A stretch of DNA of 64,000 nucleotides. It comes from Lachnospiraceae bacterium. GTDB lineage: Bacteria; Bacillota; Clostridia; Lachnospirales; Lachnospiraceae. Every line of letters begins with the position of its first letter. Within the stretch, counting starts at the first letter, position 1. Positions 40,257 to 49,596 of this stretch are shown in pieces. The DNA lies in the NCBI GenBank assembly GCA_902362715.1, contig CABIXN010000001.1, positions 351,196-415,195 of the forward strand. Direction: 5' to 3'. The translations under genes were made by a program, and so were the position numbers. The notes under the pieces were generated by a model, which was given only the letters and a program-made list of their open reading frames with translations, searched no databases and was not told where the DNA came from.

Positions 40257-42434
40257 ATGGCAAAATCTTTATACATAGCGGAAAAGCCAAGTGTGGCAAG
40301 GGAATTCGCAAAAGCTTTAAAGGAAGAAATGAAAACAAAAGACGGCTATATGGAATCAGAACATGCCGTTGTGACCTGGTGCGTGGGACATCTGGTGACC
40401 ATGAGTTATCCGGAAGTATATGATGAAAAACTTAAGCGGTGGAGCCTTTCCACCCTTCCGTTTTTACCGGAACAGTTTAAATATGAAATTATTCCGGGAG
40501 TCAGCAAACAGTTTCAAATTGTATCCAATCTTTTAAATCGTGGGGATGTTTCTACTATTTATGTATGTACAGACTCCGGGCGGGAAGGAGAATATATTTA
40601 CCGTCTGGTGGAGCAGATGGCAGGGGTAAAGGGAAAGGCGCGCCGGCGGGTCTGGATTGATTCTCAGACAGAAGAGGAAATATTAAGGGGAATCCATGAG
40701 GCAAAGGACTTATCAGATTATGACAATCTGTCAGAGTCTGCATATCTGCGGGCCAAAGAAGATTATCTGATGGGAATTAATTTTTCCAGACTTCTGACCT
40801 TAAAATATGGAAATACCATTGCCGCATTTTTGAATAAAAAATATGCTGTGGTATCTGTAGGACGGGTGATGACCTGTGTATTGGGGATGGTTGTCCGGCG
40901 TGAGCGTGAAATCCGGGACTTTGTAAAAACCCCTTTTTACCGGGTATTAAATTCTATGGAGTTAGACGGGGTGGAGATAGAAGGAGAATGGAAGGCAGTA
41001 GAAGGCTCCAGGTACTTTCAGTCTCCAAAGCTTTATAAGGAAAATGGTTTTAAAGAGAAAAAAGATGCCGCAGAACTGATCAGGATGTTGTCAGAGCCCG
41101 ATCCCATGGAGTGTACGGTAGCCGGTGTGGAGAAGAAAAAAGAGAAAAAAAATCCGCCCCTGCTGTATAATCTGGCAGAGCTCCAGAATAATTGTTCTAA
41201 AATTTTTAAAATCAGTCCGGATGAGACACTCAGGGTGGTGCAGGAGCTGTATGAAAAAAAGCTTGTGACTTATCCAAGAACAGATGCCAGAGTGCTCTCG
41301 TCGGCTGTGGCAAAAGAAATATATAAGAATATCAGCGGTCTGAAAAACATAAATTCAGTAAAAGCATTTGCCGAAGAGATTTTAGAGCAGGGAAGCTATA
41401 AAAATATTGCAAAAACCCGGTATGTAAACGATAAAATGATTACCGACCATTATGCGATCATACCTACCGGACAGGGGCTTGGTGCAATGCGTTCTTTAAA
41501 CCCTCTGGCCTTAAAAGTATATGAAACAATTGTCCGGCGGTTTCTGGCAGTGTTTTATCCTCCGGCCGTGTATCAGAAAGTTTCTTTCAGCACAAAGATG
41601 CAGACAGAATCCTTTTTTGCATCTTTTAAGGTACTGCTGGATCCGGGCTATTTGAAGGTTATGGATTATTCCTTTAAGAAAAAAAGGCCTGACAAAGAAT
41701 CGGAGGAAGAGACAAAGAAAAAAGGTGAGGATCCGGGGAAAACTGAGGATACGGATGAAACTGTCTGTGACGCAGATCTTCTGGAAAAAGTAATGGCTCT
41801 GAAAAAAGGCGTTGTCCTGCCTGTGAAGGAGCTGACCATCAAAGAGGGGGAGACATCCCCTCCGAAACGATACAATTCAGGTTCTATGATTCTGGCTATG
41901 GAAAATGCCGGACAGCTTATTGAAGATGAGGAACTGAGAGCCCAGATCAAAGGCTGCGGGATCGGCACCAGCGCCACCAGAGCTGAAATTTTAAAAAAAC
42001 TTGTGAATAATAAATATTTAGATCTGAATAAAAAAACGCAGATTATTACCCCTACTCTTCAGGGAGAAATGATTTTTGATGTGGTAAACGCTTCCATTCG
42101 TTCCCTTTTAAATCCGGAGCTGACAGCCAGCTGGGAAAAGGGCTTAAACTATGTGGCCCAGGGAAGTATTACACCCAAGGAGTATATGGATAAACTTGAG
42201 AACTTTATCCGTTCCAGAACAAGCGGGGTGCTGGGGCTTCGGAATCAGAGTCTTTTAAATACTGCTTTTAAAAATGCATCGGTACATTATAAAAAATCCT
42301 CCGGGACAACAAAAGGACAAAAAAAGGCCGGAGAGAAAACCGATAAAAAAACAAAAGAGAACACCGGAAAGGATTCGGAAGCGGAAAGTAAAAAGAAAAA
42401 AGCAGAAAAAGAAGTAAAAGAAGAGGTAACATAA
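40257..42434 (+). CDS. topB: DNA topoisomerase III (type IA)
   Basis: A 725-residue decatenating topoisomerase. The Toprim domain has IAEKPSVAREFAKAL and the acidic TDSGREGEYIYR. The active-site Tyr lies in LVTYPRTDARVLSS. GIGTSATRAEIL and a DNA-gate region follow. The last ~60 residues form a very Lys/Glu-rich tail, which replaces zinc fingers. TopB is common on mobile elements, but this copy sits among housekeeping genes and has similar codon use. It is followed 3 bp later by a beta-helix protein gene. Confidence 0.93.
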   Translation: MAKSLYIAEKPSVAREFAKALKEEMKTKDGYMESEHAVVTWCVGHLVTMSYPEVYDEKLKRWSLSTLPFLPEQFKYEIIPGVSKQFQIVSNLLNRGDVSTIYVCTDSGREGEYIYRLVEQMAGVKGKARRRVWIDSQTEEEILRGIHEAKDLSDYDNLSESAYLRAKEDYLMGINFSRLLTLKYGNTIAAFLNKKYAVVSVGRVMTCVLGMVVRREREIRDFVKTPFYRVLNSMELDGVEIEGEWKAVEGSRYFQSPKLYKENGFKEKKDAAELIRMLSEPDPMECTVAGVEKKKEKKNPPLLYNLAELQNNCSKIFKISPDETLRVVQELYEKKLVTYPRTDARVLSSAVAKEIYKNISGLKNINSVKAFAEEILEQGSYKNIAKTRYVNDKMITDHYAIIPTGQGLGAMRSLNPLALKVYETIVRRFLAVFYPPAVYQKVSFSTKMQTESFFASFKVLLDPGYLKVMDYSFKKKRPDKESEEETKKKGEDPGKTEDTDETVCDADLLEKVMALKKGVVLPVKELTIKEGETSPPKRYNSGSMILAMENAGQLIEDEELRAQIKGCGIGTSATRAEILKKLVNNKYLDLNKKTQIITPTLQGEMIFDVVNASIRSLLNPELTASWEKGLNYVAQGSITPKEYMDKLENFIRSRTSGVLGLRNQSLLNTAFKNASVHYKKSSGTTKGQKKAGEKTDKKTKENTGKDSEAESKKKKAEKEVKEEVT

Positions 42435-42437
42435 AAT

Positions 42438-43103
42438 ATGAAACAGTGCAGAATTGAAAATATGTATTGCTTAAAAGAGACCATTGCCGCAGAATATTTA
42501 AAGACGGCAGAGTATCCCTGGGAACTTCTTGCCGGTTTATCGGATTATATCAGAAAACTTGGACGTACGCTGGACCCGGAAGTTTATGAGCAGATAGAAG
42601 AGGATGTATGGGTGGCGAAATCTGCCAAAGCAGCCAAAACTGCTTATCTTGGCGCTCCGCTGATTATTGATGAGGAGGCACAGGTGCGCCACTGCGCATT
42701 TATCCGCGGTTCTGCCATTATAGGAAAAGGGGCGGTTGTGGGGAATTCCACAGAGCTTAAAAATGTGATTTTATTTAATAAAGTACAGGTTCCTCATTAC
42801 AATTATGTGGGAGATTCCATTCTTGGGTATAAAGCTCATATGGGGGCGGGATCTATTACTTCCAATGTGAAATCAGACAAAACGCTGGTAGTTGTAAAAG
42901 ACGGAACAAAAGAAATTGAAACCGGCAGAAAGAAATTCGGTGCAATGCTGGGAGATGAAGTGGAGGTGGGATGCAACAGTGTATTAAATCCGGGAACCGT
43001 TGTCTGTCCCAATTCCAATATCTATCCGCTGTCTATGGTAAGAGGCGTTGTACCTGCTAATTCTATCTACAAAAACAGGAATGAAATAGTGGAAAAAATT
43101 TGA
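42438..43103 (+). CDS. Left-handed beta-helix (UDP-GlcNAc pyrophosphorylase-like) protein
   Basis: A 221-residue protein with hexapeptide repeats through the middle and C-terminus (AFIRGSAIIGKGAVVGNSTELKN; later VGCNSVLNPGTVVCPNSNIYP). It resembles the GlmU/GlgC acyltransferase half without a nucleotidyltransferase domain. The HYNYVGDSILGYKAHMGAGS segment contains the His typical of the acetyltransferase active site. Likely a sugar-nucleotide acetyltransferase or pyrophosphorylase-related protein. Probably cotranscribed with topB. Confidence 0.82.
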   Translation: MKQCRIENMYCLKETIAAEYLKTAEYPWELLAGLSDYIRKLGRTLDPEVYEQIEEDVWVAKSAKAAKTAYLGAPLIIDEEAQVRHCAFIRGSAIIGKGAVVGNSTELKNVILFNKVQVPHYNYVGDSILGYKAHMGAGSITSNVKSDKTLVVVKDGTKEIETGRKKFGAMLGDEVEVGCNSVLNPGTVVCPNSNIYPLSMVRGVVPANSIYKNRNEIVEKI

Positions 43104-43214
43104 TAAAATATCTTTACGAAATGCGCAAAATATGGCAAAATGAGATTGTGTTAAAAACATAACAATGTTATGACGGCAAGAGCCATAAACATACACAGAG
43201 AAAGGAGTTCAACA

Positions 43215-43907
43215 ATGATTTATTCAAAAGAAGTAGAATTAATGTGTCCTGTTGCAAAAGGCGCAAAGCATGAACCTGCTCCAATTCCAGAGGAGGGTAA
43301 ATGGGTTCATTCCAAAAAAATTGAAGACATTTCCGGTTTAACACATGGCGTAGGCTGGTGTGCTCCACAGCAGGGAGCCTGTAAGCTGACCTTAAATGTC
43401 AAAGAAGGTATTATTGAAGAAGCATTAGTTGAAACAATCGGATGTTCCGGTATGACACATTCTGCAGCTATGGCAGCAGAAATATTACAGGGAAAAACAA
43501 TCCTGGAGGCATTAAACACAGATCTTGTCTGTGATGCAATCAACACAGCGATGAGAGAATTATTCCTGCAGATTGTTTACGGACGTACCCAGAGTGCATT
43601 TTCTGATGACGGCCTCCCGGTAGGAGCCGGACTGGAAGATCTGGGAAAAGGACTCCGCTCTCAGGTTGGAACTATGTACGGCACAAAGAAAAAAGGTGTC
43701 CGTTATCTGGAAATGGCAGAAGGTTATGTCACAGGCATTGCTCTTGACGAAGATAACGAAGTAATCGGTTATCAGTTCGTAAGCCTTGGAAAAATGACTG
43801 ATTTCATCAAAAATGGTGATGATCCGAATACTGCTTGGGAAAAAGCAAAAGGTCAGTATGGCCGTGTGGATGACGCAGTAAAAATCATTGACCCAAGAAA
43901 GGAGTAA
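43215..43907 (+). CDS. NifU-like iron-sulfur scaffold protein of the GGGtGRT pair
   Basis: A 230-residue protein with an IscU/NifU-like N-terminal domain; the Cys in VGWCAPQQGACKLTL and ETIGCSGMTHSAAMA could ligate a cluster. It is known only by its constant pairing with the GGGtGRT protein in anaerobes, as here (6-bp gap). The ATG at 43215 follows AAAGGAG; the longer frame to 43170 is less likely. Exact biochemical role unknown. Confidence 0.85.
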   Translation: MIYSKEVELMCPVAKGAKHEPAPIPEEGKWVHSKKIEDISGLTHGVGWCAPQQGACKLTLNVKEGIIEEALVETIGCSGMTHSAAMAAEILQGKTILEALNTDLVCDAINTAMRELFLQIVYGRTQSAFSDDGLPVGAGLEDLGKGLRSQVGTMYGTKKKGVRYLEMAEGYVTGIALDEDNEVIGYQFVSLGKMTDFIKNGDDPNTAWEKAKGQYGRVDDAVKIIDPRKE

Positions 43908-43913
43908 TTAAAG

Positions 43914-44924
43914 ATGGCATTGTTTGAATCATATGAAAGAAGAATTGAAAAAATCAATTCTGTTTTAAATACTTATGGAATTGCTTCTATTGAAGAAGCA
44001 GAAAAAATCACAAAAGATGCTGGACTGGATGTTTACGAGCAGGTAAAAAAGATTCAGCCGATCTGTTTTGAGAATGCGTGCTGGGCTTACACCGTAGGTG
44101 CAGCTATTGCAATTAAAAAAGGCTGCCGGAAAGCGGCAGATGCAGCAGCGGCCATTGGTGAAGGCCTGCAGGCCTTCTGTATTCCGGGATCTGTAGCAGA
44201 CCACAGAAATGTAGGTATCGGACACGGAAACCTTGGAAAAATGCTTCTGGAAGAAGAGACAGAATGCTTCTGTTTCCTGGCAGGACATGAGTCCTTTGCA
44301 GCAGCAGAAGGTGCTATCGGTATTGCAGAAAAAGCAAATAAAGTACGCCAGAAACCACTGCGGGTTATCTTAAACGGTCTTGGAAAGGATGCGGCTCAGA
44401 TTATTTCACGTATTAATGGTTTTACCTTTGTAGAGACAAAGTTTGATTACAAAGCAAATGAACTTCAGGTTGTATATGAAAAATCTTATTCTACAGGATT
44501 GAGAGCTTCTGTAAAATGTTACGGTGCAGATGATGTTGTAGAAGGCGTTGCTATTATGCATCACGAAAATGTAGGCGTATCTATTACCGGCAACTCCACC
44601 AACCCTACACGTTTCCAGCATCCGGTAGCAGGTACATACAAAAAAGAATGTATCGAGCAGGGAAAACAGTATTTTTCCGTTGCCTCCGGCGGTGGTACAG
44701 GCCGTACCCTTCATCCGGATAATATGGCGGCAGGACCGGCTTCTTATGGTATGACAGATACTATGGGCCGTATGCATTCCGATGCTCAGTTTGCAGGTTC
44801 TTCTTCTGTACCGGCCCATGTAGAAATGATGGGACTGATCGGCATGGGAAATAACCCGATGGTAGGCGCAACAGTGGCAGTAGCGGTGGCTGTTGAGATG
44901 GCTTCAAAAGAGGGTAGATTCTAG
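43914..44924 (+). CDS. GGGtGRT family protein
   Basis: A 336-residue protein with the family-defining SGGGTGRTLHPDNMAAG motif near residue 260, followed by GMTDTMGRMHSDAQFAGSS. The upstream part has a GHGNLGKMLLEEETECFCFLAGHES segment. The family is widespread in Clostridia and Bacteroidia beside an iron-sulfur scaffold gene, and no activity is established. Translationally adjacent to the scaffold gene. Confidence 0.9.
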   Translation: MALFESYERRIEKINSVLNTYGIASIEEAEKITKDAGLDVYEQVKKIQPICFENACWAYTVGAAIAIKKGCRKAADAAAAIGEGLQAFCIPGSVADHRNVGIGHGNLGKMLLEEETECFCFLAGHESFAAAEGAIGIAEKANKVRQKPLRVILNGLGKDAAQIISRINGFTFVETKFDYKANELQVVYEKSYSTGLRASVKCYGADDVVEGVAIMHHENVGVSITGNSTNPTRFQHPVAGTYKKECIEQGKQYFSVASGGGTGRTLHPDNMAAGPASYGMTDTMGRMHSDAQFAGSSSVPAHVEMMGLIGMGNNPMVGATVAVAVAVEMASKEGRF

Positions 44925-45084
44925 TAAATGGCGTGTTTAAGCCGTTTTTTGCAATAGTTAGTAGTGGGATAATGTGAAAAAGTGTTGTTATTCCTATATT
45001 AATTCTATAGGATATTCCTATAAGGTGAATATTTACTATTTTTGATAAGCTTTTACCGATTTTGTCATGATTTTGTAAAACTTA

Positions 45085-45113
45085 TTGACTTTGAACATAT
45101 ACTAATGTATATT
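45085..45113 (+). promoter_or_regulatory. Promoter of the type III antitoxin RNA
   Basis: TTGACT (45085-45090), a 17-bp spacer, TATATT (45108-45113). The predicted start point is about 45120, just before the RNA repeats. The upstream stretch 44925-45084 holds nothing else I can identify. Confidence 0.8.
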
Positions 45114-45134
45114 CGAAGTAAGAAAAGAGATAAT

Positions 45135-45223
45135 GTTAAAGAGGGTGTCCCGCTACCCATTGTAAAGGTGGAACGTTAAAGAAGGTGTCCCGCTACCTAT
45201 ATCCCAAAGGTGGAACATTAAAG
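45135..45223 (+). ncRNA. ToxI-type antitoxin RNA repeats (type III TA)
   Basis: Two tandem units (45135-45174, 40 nt; 45175-45216, 42 nt) start GTTAAAGA, share GGTGTCCCGCTACC and end AAAGGTGGAAC. A partial third unit is seen in ATTAAAG. In ToxIN-class systems such repeats are cut by the toxin into pseudoknot RNAs that sequester it. The order promoter, repeats, terminator, toxin is exactly kept here. The low repeat number and ~41-nt unit resemble the Coprococcus CptIN branch. Confidence 0.82.
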
Positions 45224-45226
45224 TTT

Positions 45227-45257
45227 AGTGGAGGAGAGAAATCTTCTCCACTTTTTG
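45227..45257 (+). terminator. Attenuating terminator between antitoxin RNA and toxin gene
   Basis: The stem AGTGGAGGAGA pairs with TCTTCTCCACT, followed by TTTTT. In type III TA loci such a leaky terminator keeps antitoxin RNA in excess over toxin mRNA. Confidence 0.85.
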
Positions 45258-45270
45258 TTTAAGGAGAAAT

Positions 45271-45852
45271 ATGGCTGAATTTGAGAACTTTGGTTTTTAT
45301 ACCATTGACACAGATTATCTGGAATTTTTAAATAGTAAGCATTCGGAAGTATATTACAATGCATCTTATAGAAATGCGATAAAACCGTTTATCGGTATTA
45401 TAATAGATATGACAATTTGTAAATATTTCATTCCGCTAACTTCTGCGAAAGAAAAACATGTAAAATGGAAAAATAGTTGTGATGAGCATTTTTTGATATA
45501 TGAAATCATAGATAAATCTATAAATATTCCAAGTGATGTATATAAAGCATATTCAGATGAAAAGAAGATGCATGTGATGTCTGTGCTGGATATGAAGAAA
45601 ATGATACCGGTTCCGGATAATGCTTATGAAAGAATTGTGTTTAAGGACTTGAGCGATGAGCGATATAAAGATTTATTTGAAAAAGAATATGCTTTCTGCT
45701 TGACGATAAAAGATAAGATATTAAAAAGAGCAGAAAAAATTTATAAACATCAAAAAGAAACACAGATTGTTAGACATAAATATTGCGATTTTTCTTGTTG
45801 TGAAAATGTAATGAAGGAATGGTTACAAGGCAAGAATTTTACAAATAGATGA
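45271..45852 (+). CDS. toxN: Type III toxin, ToxN/AbiQ-family endoribonuclease
   Basis: A 193-residue protein of the ToxN/AbiQ fold. The N-terminus FGFYTIDTDYLEFLNSKH, then KPFIGIIIDM..CKYFIPLTSAKEKH and MKKMIPVPDNAYERI, match the family landmarks. These include the KYFIPLTS strand-turn that carries the active-site Thr/Ser and Lys. The enzyme cuts RNA and its own repeat transcript. Length is near the family norm. AAGGAGA precedes the ATG, and the repeat RNA and terminator lie immediately upstream. Such modules give abortive-infection phage defence or plasmid stabilisation; here it stands alone in the chromosome. Confidence 0.85.
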   Translation: MAEFENFGFYTIDTDYLEFLNSKHSEVYYNASYRNAIKPFIGIIIDMTICKYFIPLTSAKEKHVKWKNSCDEHFLIYEIIDKSINIPSDVYKAYSDEKKMHVMSVLDMKKMIPVPDNAYERIVFKDLSDERYKDLFEKEYAFCLTIKDKILKRAEKIYKHQKETQIVRHKYCDFSCCENVMKEWLQGKNFTNR

Positions 45853-45995
45853 AAGTGGTTAAGTGTAGATTATTTATATTTTATTCCTACATATTTGGGC
45901 TAAAAATATTTGTTTAAAAAGGTGTCTTGTTTTCGTTGAGGAAGTTGCAATTCTAAAGTAACAGCAGAATAAAAATGTGTTTTTGATTATATGAT

Positions 45996-46053
45996 AAGCT
46001 CCCTTCCGGGCGGACAGGTAAAATAATAAAAGCCTGTCACCTGGAAGGGAGCT
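45996..46053. terminator. Long inverted repeat between toxN and the sigma-54 regulator
   Basis: AAGCTCCCTTCC pairs with GGAAGGGAGCTT, with an inner ACAGG/CCTGT stem and an AT-rich loop, followed by GTTTG. It may terminate toxN or be a structured RNA. The rest of 45853-46246 has no gene. A GGAGGTAAAC site near 46113 leads to no frame of note. Confidence 0.55.
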
Positions 46054-46246
46054 TGTTTGTGTCCTTTAAAGGACCAAGAGCCTGTACCTGATTTTTGAAA
46101 AAATTATGTAAGGAGGTAAACTTTAAGCACAATCATATAGGAGAGAGGCACAGGTCTTTATATATTAGAAATGTCTGCCAAGTATTTTACAGCAATATTC
46201 GTGCCAGTTTATAATTTTTAAAAAACGGGAAAAAAGACAGCTTTTA

Positions 46247-47785
46247 TTAATGTTTGATAGAGAGACCATATTGTTTTAATTTTCTGGAGACAGTAGAAAT
46301 ATCTACATTTAAAATCTGGCTTGCCTCTTTTAGATTTTTTACATCCTTGATGGTATTTTTTAAAAATTCTTTTTCATAAGTAGAAACAGCTTCGTTTAAG
46401 GTCATATTCTGATTCAGCTCAAGGTAAGCGTTATCCGTTTCCATATCAAAGATACTGTACAAAAAGGAGTTTTCAATCTGGGGAGAATCTGCACAGCAGA
46501 CTGCCAGATATTCCATAATATTTCTCAGTTCTCTGATATTGCCGGGCCAGGAATAGTTGGTGAGTGTATCCAGATTTTCCTCTGACAAAGAGACCGGCCG
46601 GTTATATTTTTCGGAAAAAATATTCAGATAGTGCCGGCACAAAAGAGGAATATCTTCCTTTCTGTCCCGAAGAGGGGGTACACTGATAGGAATAACATGC
46701 AGCCGGTAATACAAATCACTTCGAAAGGTTCCATTTGCAATTTTTTCTTTTAAATTACAGTTGGTAGATGCAATCAGGCGGATATTAAGTTTGATGGGGG
46801 CGGTTCCTCCTACGCGGGTGATCTCACTGCTCTGGATTGCCCGGAGCAGTTTCGCCTGAAGATCCATAGGCATATCGCCGATTTCATCCAGAAGAAGCGT
46901 TCCTGTATTGGCCGCTTCAAACAGTCCCTTTTTACCCTGGGCGCTGGCACCGGAAAATGCCCCTTTTTCGTAGCCGAACAGCTCTGATTCCAGCAGGCTG
47001 GCAGGAATGGAAGAACAATTGATTTTTATAAAGGGTTTCTGCGAACGTCTGCTGTTTTTATAAATCGCATCTGCAATTAATTCTTTACCTGTTCCGGATT
47101 CTCCGGTAATTAAAACAGTAGCATCCGTCATTCCGACATTTTTTATAAAATGGTGTATTTTCTGCATTTCCACACCATTTCCAATCATGGTATGTTCCTG
47201 CGGTACGCTGCTGGAGCTTTCATAAATCTGAACTGCATCCGTGTCCTGCTGCAGATCGTTGAGAGAGTGCACAAAATGGTCAAAATTTTCCCGTAGATTT
47301 ACAAAAGTAGAAAGTCCCCGGTTGCTGGCTACTACATATTGAAGATTATTCTGTGGATCAAAAATCGGAACGCCGATAACGATTCCAGGATTCTTTTTGG
47401 CTGACATATTAGAAAGCTTCATTACCTTTTCTTTTCGTTTAATGACATCCGGAACGGTAGCTACTGTGAAATATTTTTTTGTTTTTAAAATTTCCGTGAC
47501 AGTCTGACCGATAATTTCCTCTTTGGGAATCCCGGTGTGCTGTTCATAGGCAGGATTAATATATAAAACCCGTTCATCTGCATCTGTAATCAGAATATTA
47601 TCATCCAGATTATCTACAATGACCTGATAATCAATGGCACTGGTTGTCACCTTATGAATGTGATTTCTGATTTCCACCAGTTTTTGACGTATGTCCATCC
47701 GATTGACAGGTCTGTCAACAGATAACAGGTTGATTAATTCATTGGTTTGCTGTTCTGCGTTCAGCATAATTTGCCGGTCTGTCAT
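46247..47785 (-). CDS. Sigma-54-dependent PAS-AAA-Fis transcriptional activator
   Basis: A 512-residue enhancer-binding protein. A PAS domain (about 52-165) follows a short helical N-terminus and presumably senses a small molecule or catabolic signal. The AAA+ domain has Walker A GESGTGKE, the sigma-54 contact loop GAFSGA and Walker B TLLLDEIGDM. The C-terminal Fis-type helix-turn-helix is NLKEASQILNVDISTVSRKL. It is divergent from the ABC/dehydrogenase operon, whose two promoters are of the -24/-12 type. AcoR-like activators of acetoin operons share this role but usually have a GAF domain. Confidence 0.93.
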   Translation of the reverse strand: MTDRQIMLNAEQQTNELINLLSVDRPVNRMDIRQKLVEIRNHIHKVTTSAIDYQVIVDNLDDNILITDADERVLYINPAYEQHTGIPKEEIIGQTVTEILKTKKYFTVATVPDVIKRKEKVMKLSNMSAKKNPGIVIGVPIFDPQNNLQYVVASNRGLSTFVNLRENFDHFVHSLNDLQQDTDAVQIYESSSSVPQEHTMIGNGVEMQKIHHFIKNVGMTDATVLITGESGTGKELIADAIYKNSRRSQKPFIKINCSSIPASLLESELFGYEKGAFSGASAQGKKGLFEAANTGTLLLDEIGDMPMDLQAKLLRAIQSSEITRVGGTAPIKLNIRLIASTNCNLKEKIANGTFRSDLYYRLHVIPISVPPLRDRKEDIPLLCRHYLNIFSEKYNRPVSLSEENLDTLTNYSWPGNIRELRNIMEYLAVCCADSPQIENSFLYSIFDMETDNAYLELNQNMTLNEAVSTYEKEFLKNTIKDVKNLKEASQILNVDISTVSRKLKQYGLSIKH

Positions 47786-47902
47786 AAAAGTTCCCTCATT
47801 TCTCCATCTTTGGATATTTATAAATATTCTGCTGTAAAACCTGCATACGGAAGATTTTTTGGAAGACAGCAGAACAGAGTTTGTAAATATTTATCTGTGC
47901 AC

Positions 47903-47923
47903 TTTAGTCAAAAGATGACTAAA
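47903..47923. promoter_or_regulatory. Candidate enhancer site for the sigma-54 activator
   Basis: A perfect inverted repeat TTTAGTCA-N5-TGACTAAA lies about 175 bp upstream of the first -24/-12 promoter, in the divergent 390-bp intergenic region. Fis-type enhancer-binding proteins bind such palindromes at this distance. No equal copy was seen near the second promoter. Confidence 0.6.
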
Positions 47924-48096
47924 AATATTATAGAAAGAAAAAAAGAAATGTGCAAGTCAAAGATTAGGATGGCACAGAGGTTCAGGGGGAAAGATTGTAA
48001 GAGACAGATCAGACAGAAATGCAAATGAAACTTGCAGAAATGCAAAAATAATCTGTAATATTTGAAAAAAAGAGGAAGATTTTGTGAGATTTTTGT

Positions 48097-48112
48097 TGGC
48101 ATGATAATTGCT
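48097..48112 (+). promoter_or_regulatory. Sigma-54 promoter of the binding-protein gene
   Basis: TGGCATGATAATTGCT matches the -24 GG and -12 GC elements with the correct 10-bp spacing, about 65 bp before the ATG. No sigma-A promoter of comparable quality was seen. Confidence 0.85.
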
Positions 48113-48175
48113 TTTAAATAAAGTATCTAATTCGTAAGAATTAAATAAATGATAAAATGAAAAAGGAGAAGAAAT

Positions 48176-49336
48176 ATGAAGAAGCGAAAAATTGTAAGCA
48201 TGCTGCTGGCAGGCGCGTTGCTTGGAACAATGGTACTTGGAGGATGTGGAAATGAAAAAGACACAAATACTTCTGCCAAAGGAGAAAAATCTGCAGAGAA
48301 AAAAGACTCGAAAGATTCCTACTTATTTGTAACAAACAATTTTGGAGCCGGAGCATATCCTCTGGATATGATGGTACAGAATGAACAGGCAGCCTGCAAT
48401 GCCACAGGAATGGAATTAAACATTACGGATAATGAATTTACCGTGGATAAAGTAATTACTCAGCTGCAAAGCCAGCTTGCCATGCAGCCGGACGGCGTGG
48501 CTTTCCTGGGAATTTCGGAAACATTGTTCCCCACAGCGGCAAAGATCTGTGAGGATGCTAATACACCGTATGTATTTTACGCCTGCAGTCCTACAGACGA
48601 GGATATGAAAAAGATTTCTGAAAATCCCAATTATTGTGGAATGGTTATTTACAGTCCCACAGAGGAAGGGGAACGTATGGCTCAGATGGCTTTAGATGAC
48701 GGATGTAAGACAGCGGTTATTTCAGCAGGAGCAGCCGGCGATTATGCCCATGACAGACGAATTGACGGATTTACAGAGACCTTTGAAGCAGGAGGTGGAA
48801 CCGTACATGCGGTTGCTCATTCAGCCGATCCTTCAGAAGGTGTTACAAAAACAAGTGATCTTGTAACTGCATATCCGGATGTTGATTGTATTTACGGAGC
48901 TGGAGAAGATTATATTACAGCGGCGGCAACAGTATTGGATTCTGCTTCTGTGAAGGATTGTAAAATATATGGTTCCAATGCCAGTCCGGATGTGTGCACT
49001 CTGATCAAAGAAGGTAAAGTGGAAGCGGTTACAGGCGGTGAAGGGGTATGTGGCGCTCTGGCTCTGCCATTACTGATAAATTATCTGGACGGGCATCCGA
49101 TTTTGGATAAAGATGGAAATCCGCCATATTTTGGAGAAAAATCTCAGTATGTTATTACAAAAGAGACAGCAGATCAGTTTTATGGATTCCTGAAGGATCA
49201 CGGTACCGAAACAATTACAGCAGAAGAATATCAGAATTTACTGTACAGAAATAATCCGGATGTAGATTATGATTATTATGATGAATTTCTGAAAAATTAT
49301 GAAACATCTGTTTATGAAAAAGTAGGAGTAAAATAA
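48176..49336 (+). CDS. Ribose-type (CUT2) sugar ABC transporter lipoprotein
   Basis: A 386-residue extracellular solute receptor. The signal ends with lipobox MVLGGCGN (Cys near residue 24), then a Lys/Ser-rich linker. The type 1 periplasmic-binding fold follows: GAYPLDMMVQNEQAACNATGM, QLQSQLAMQPDGVAF and AVISAGAAGDYAHDRRIDGF. It would deliver a sugar or polyol to the downstream importer. It has its own sigma-54 promoter and terminator, so the receptor is expressed apart from and probably above the rest. Confidence 0.88.
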   Translation: MKKRKIVSMLLAGALLGTMVLGGCGNEKDTNTSAKGEKSAEKKDSKDSYLFVTNNFGAGAYPLDMMVQNEQAACNATGMELNITDNEFTVDKVITQLQSQLAMQPDGVAFLGISETLFPTAAKICEDANTPYVFYACSPTDEDMKKISENPNYCGMVIYSPTEEGERMAQMALDDGCKTAVISAGAAGDYAHDRRIDGFTETFEAGGGTVHAVAHSADPSEGVTKTSDLVTAYPDVDCIYGAGEDYITAAATVLDSASVKDCKIYGSNASPDVCTLIKEGKVEAVTGGEGVCGALALPLLINYLDGHPILDKDGNPPYFGEKSQYVITKETADQFYGFLKDHGTETITAEEYQNLLYRNNPDVDYDYYDEFLKNYETSVYEKVGVK

Positions 49337-49358
49337 AATATTACTGCATTTACAGCAG

Positions 49359-49400
49359 CAAAAAAGGCGGCAGACATGAAAATGGTCTGCCGCCTTTTTC
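49359..49400 (+). terminator. Terminator after the binding-protein gene
   Basis: The stem AAAAAGGCGGCAGAC pairs with GTCTGCCGCCTTTTT, followed by C. Confidence 0.9.
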
Positions 49401-49596
49401 GCAGGTGGACGCCAGGTTTTTGCAAAATGGAAAAGAGAAAAAGCAGTCATGCAAAAAATACCAGCGAAAAAAAACTGACGGTCTGAAGAACTTAGAAATA
49501 AAAGAAAAAAATCTGGAATGTTCTTCTTGTATTTTTCCTCTGCTTTGATTTATGAGCCTTTGAACAGCCAATTCCACATCTGATATACGCTGCACC

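Noticed and set aside
45135..45223. CRISPR array
   Set aside because: Only two adjacent units with no spacers, unequal length, followed by a terminator and a ToxN-family gene; fits antitoxin RNA repeats.
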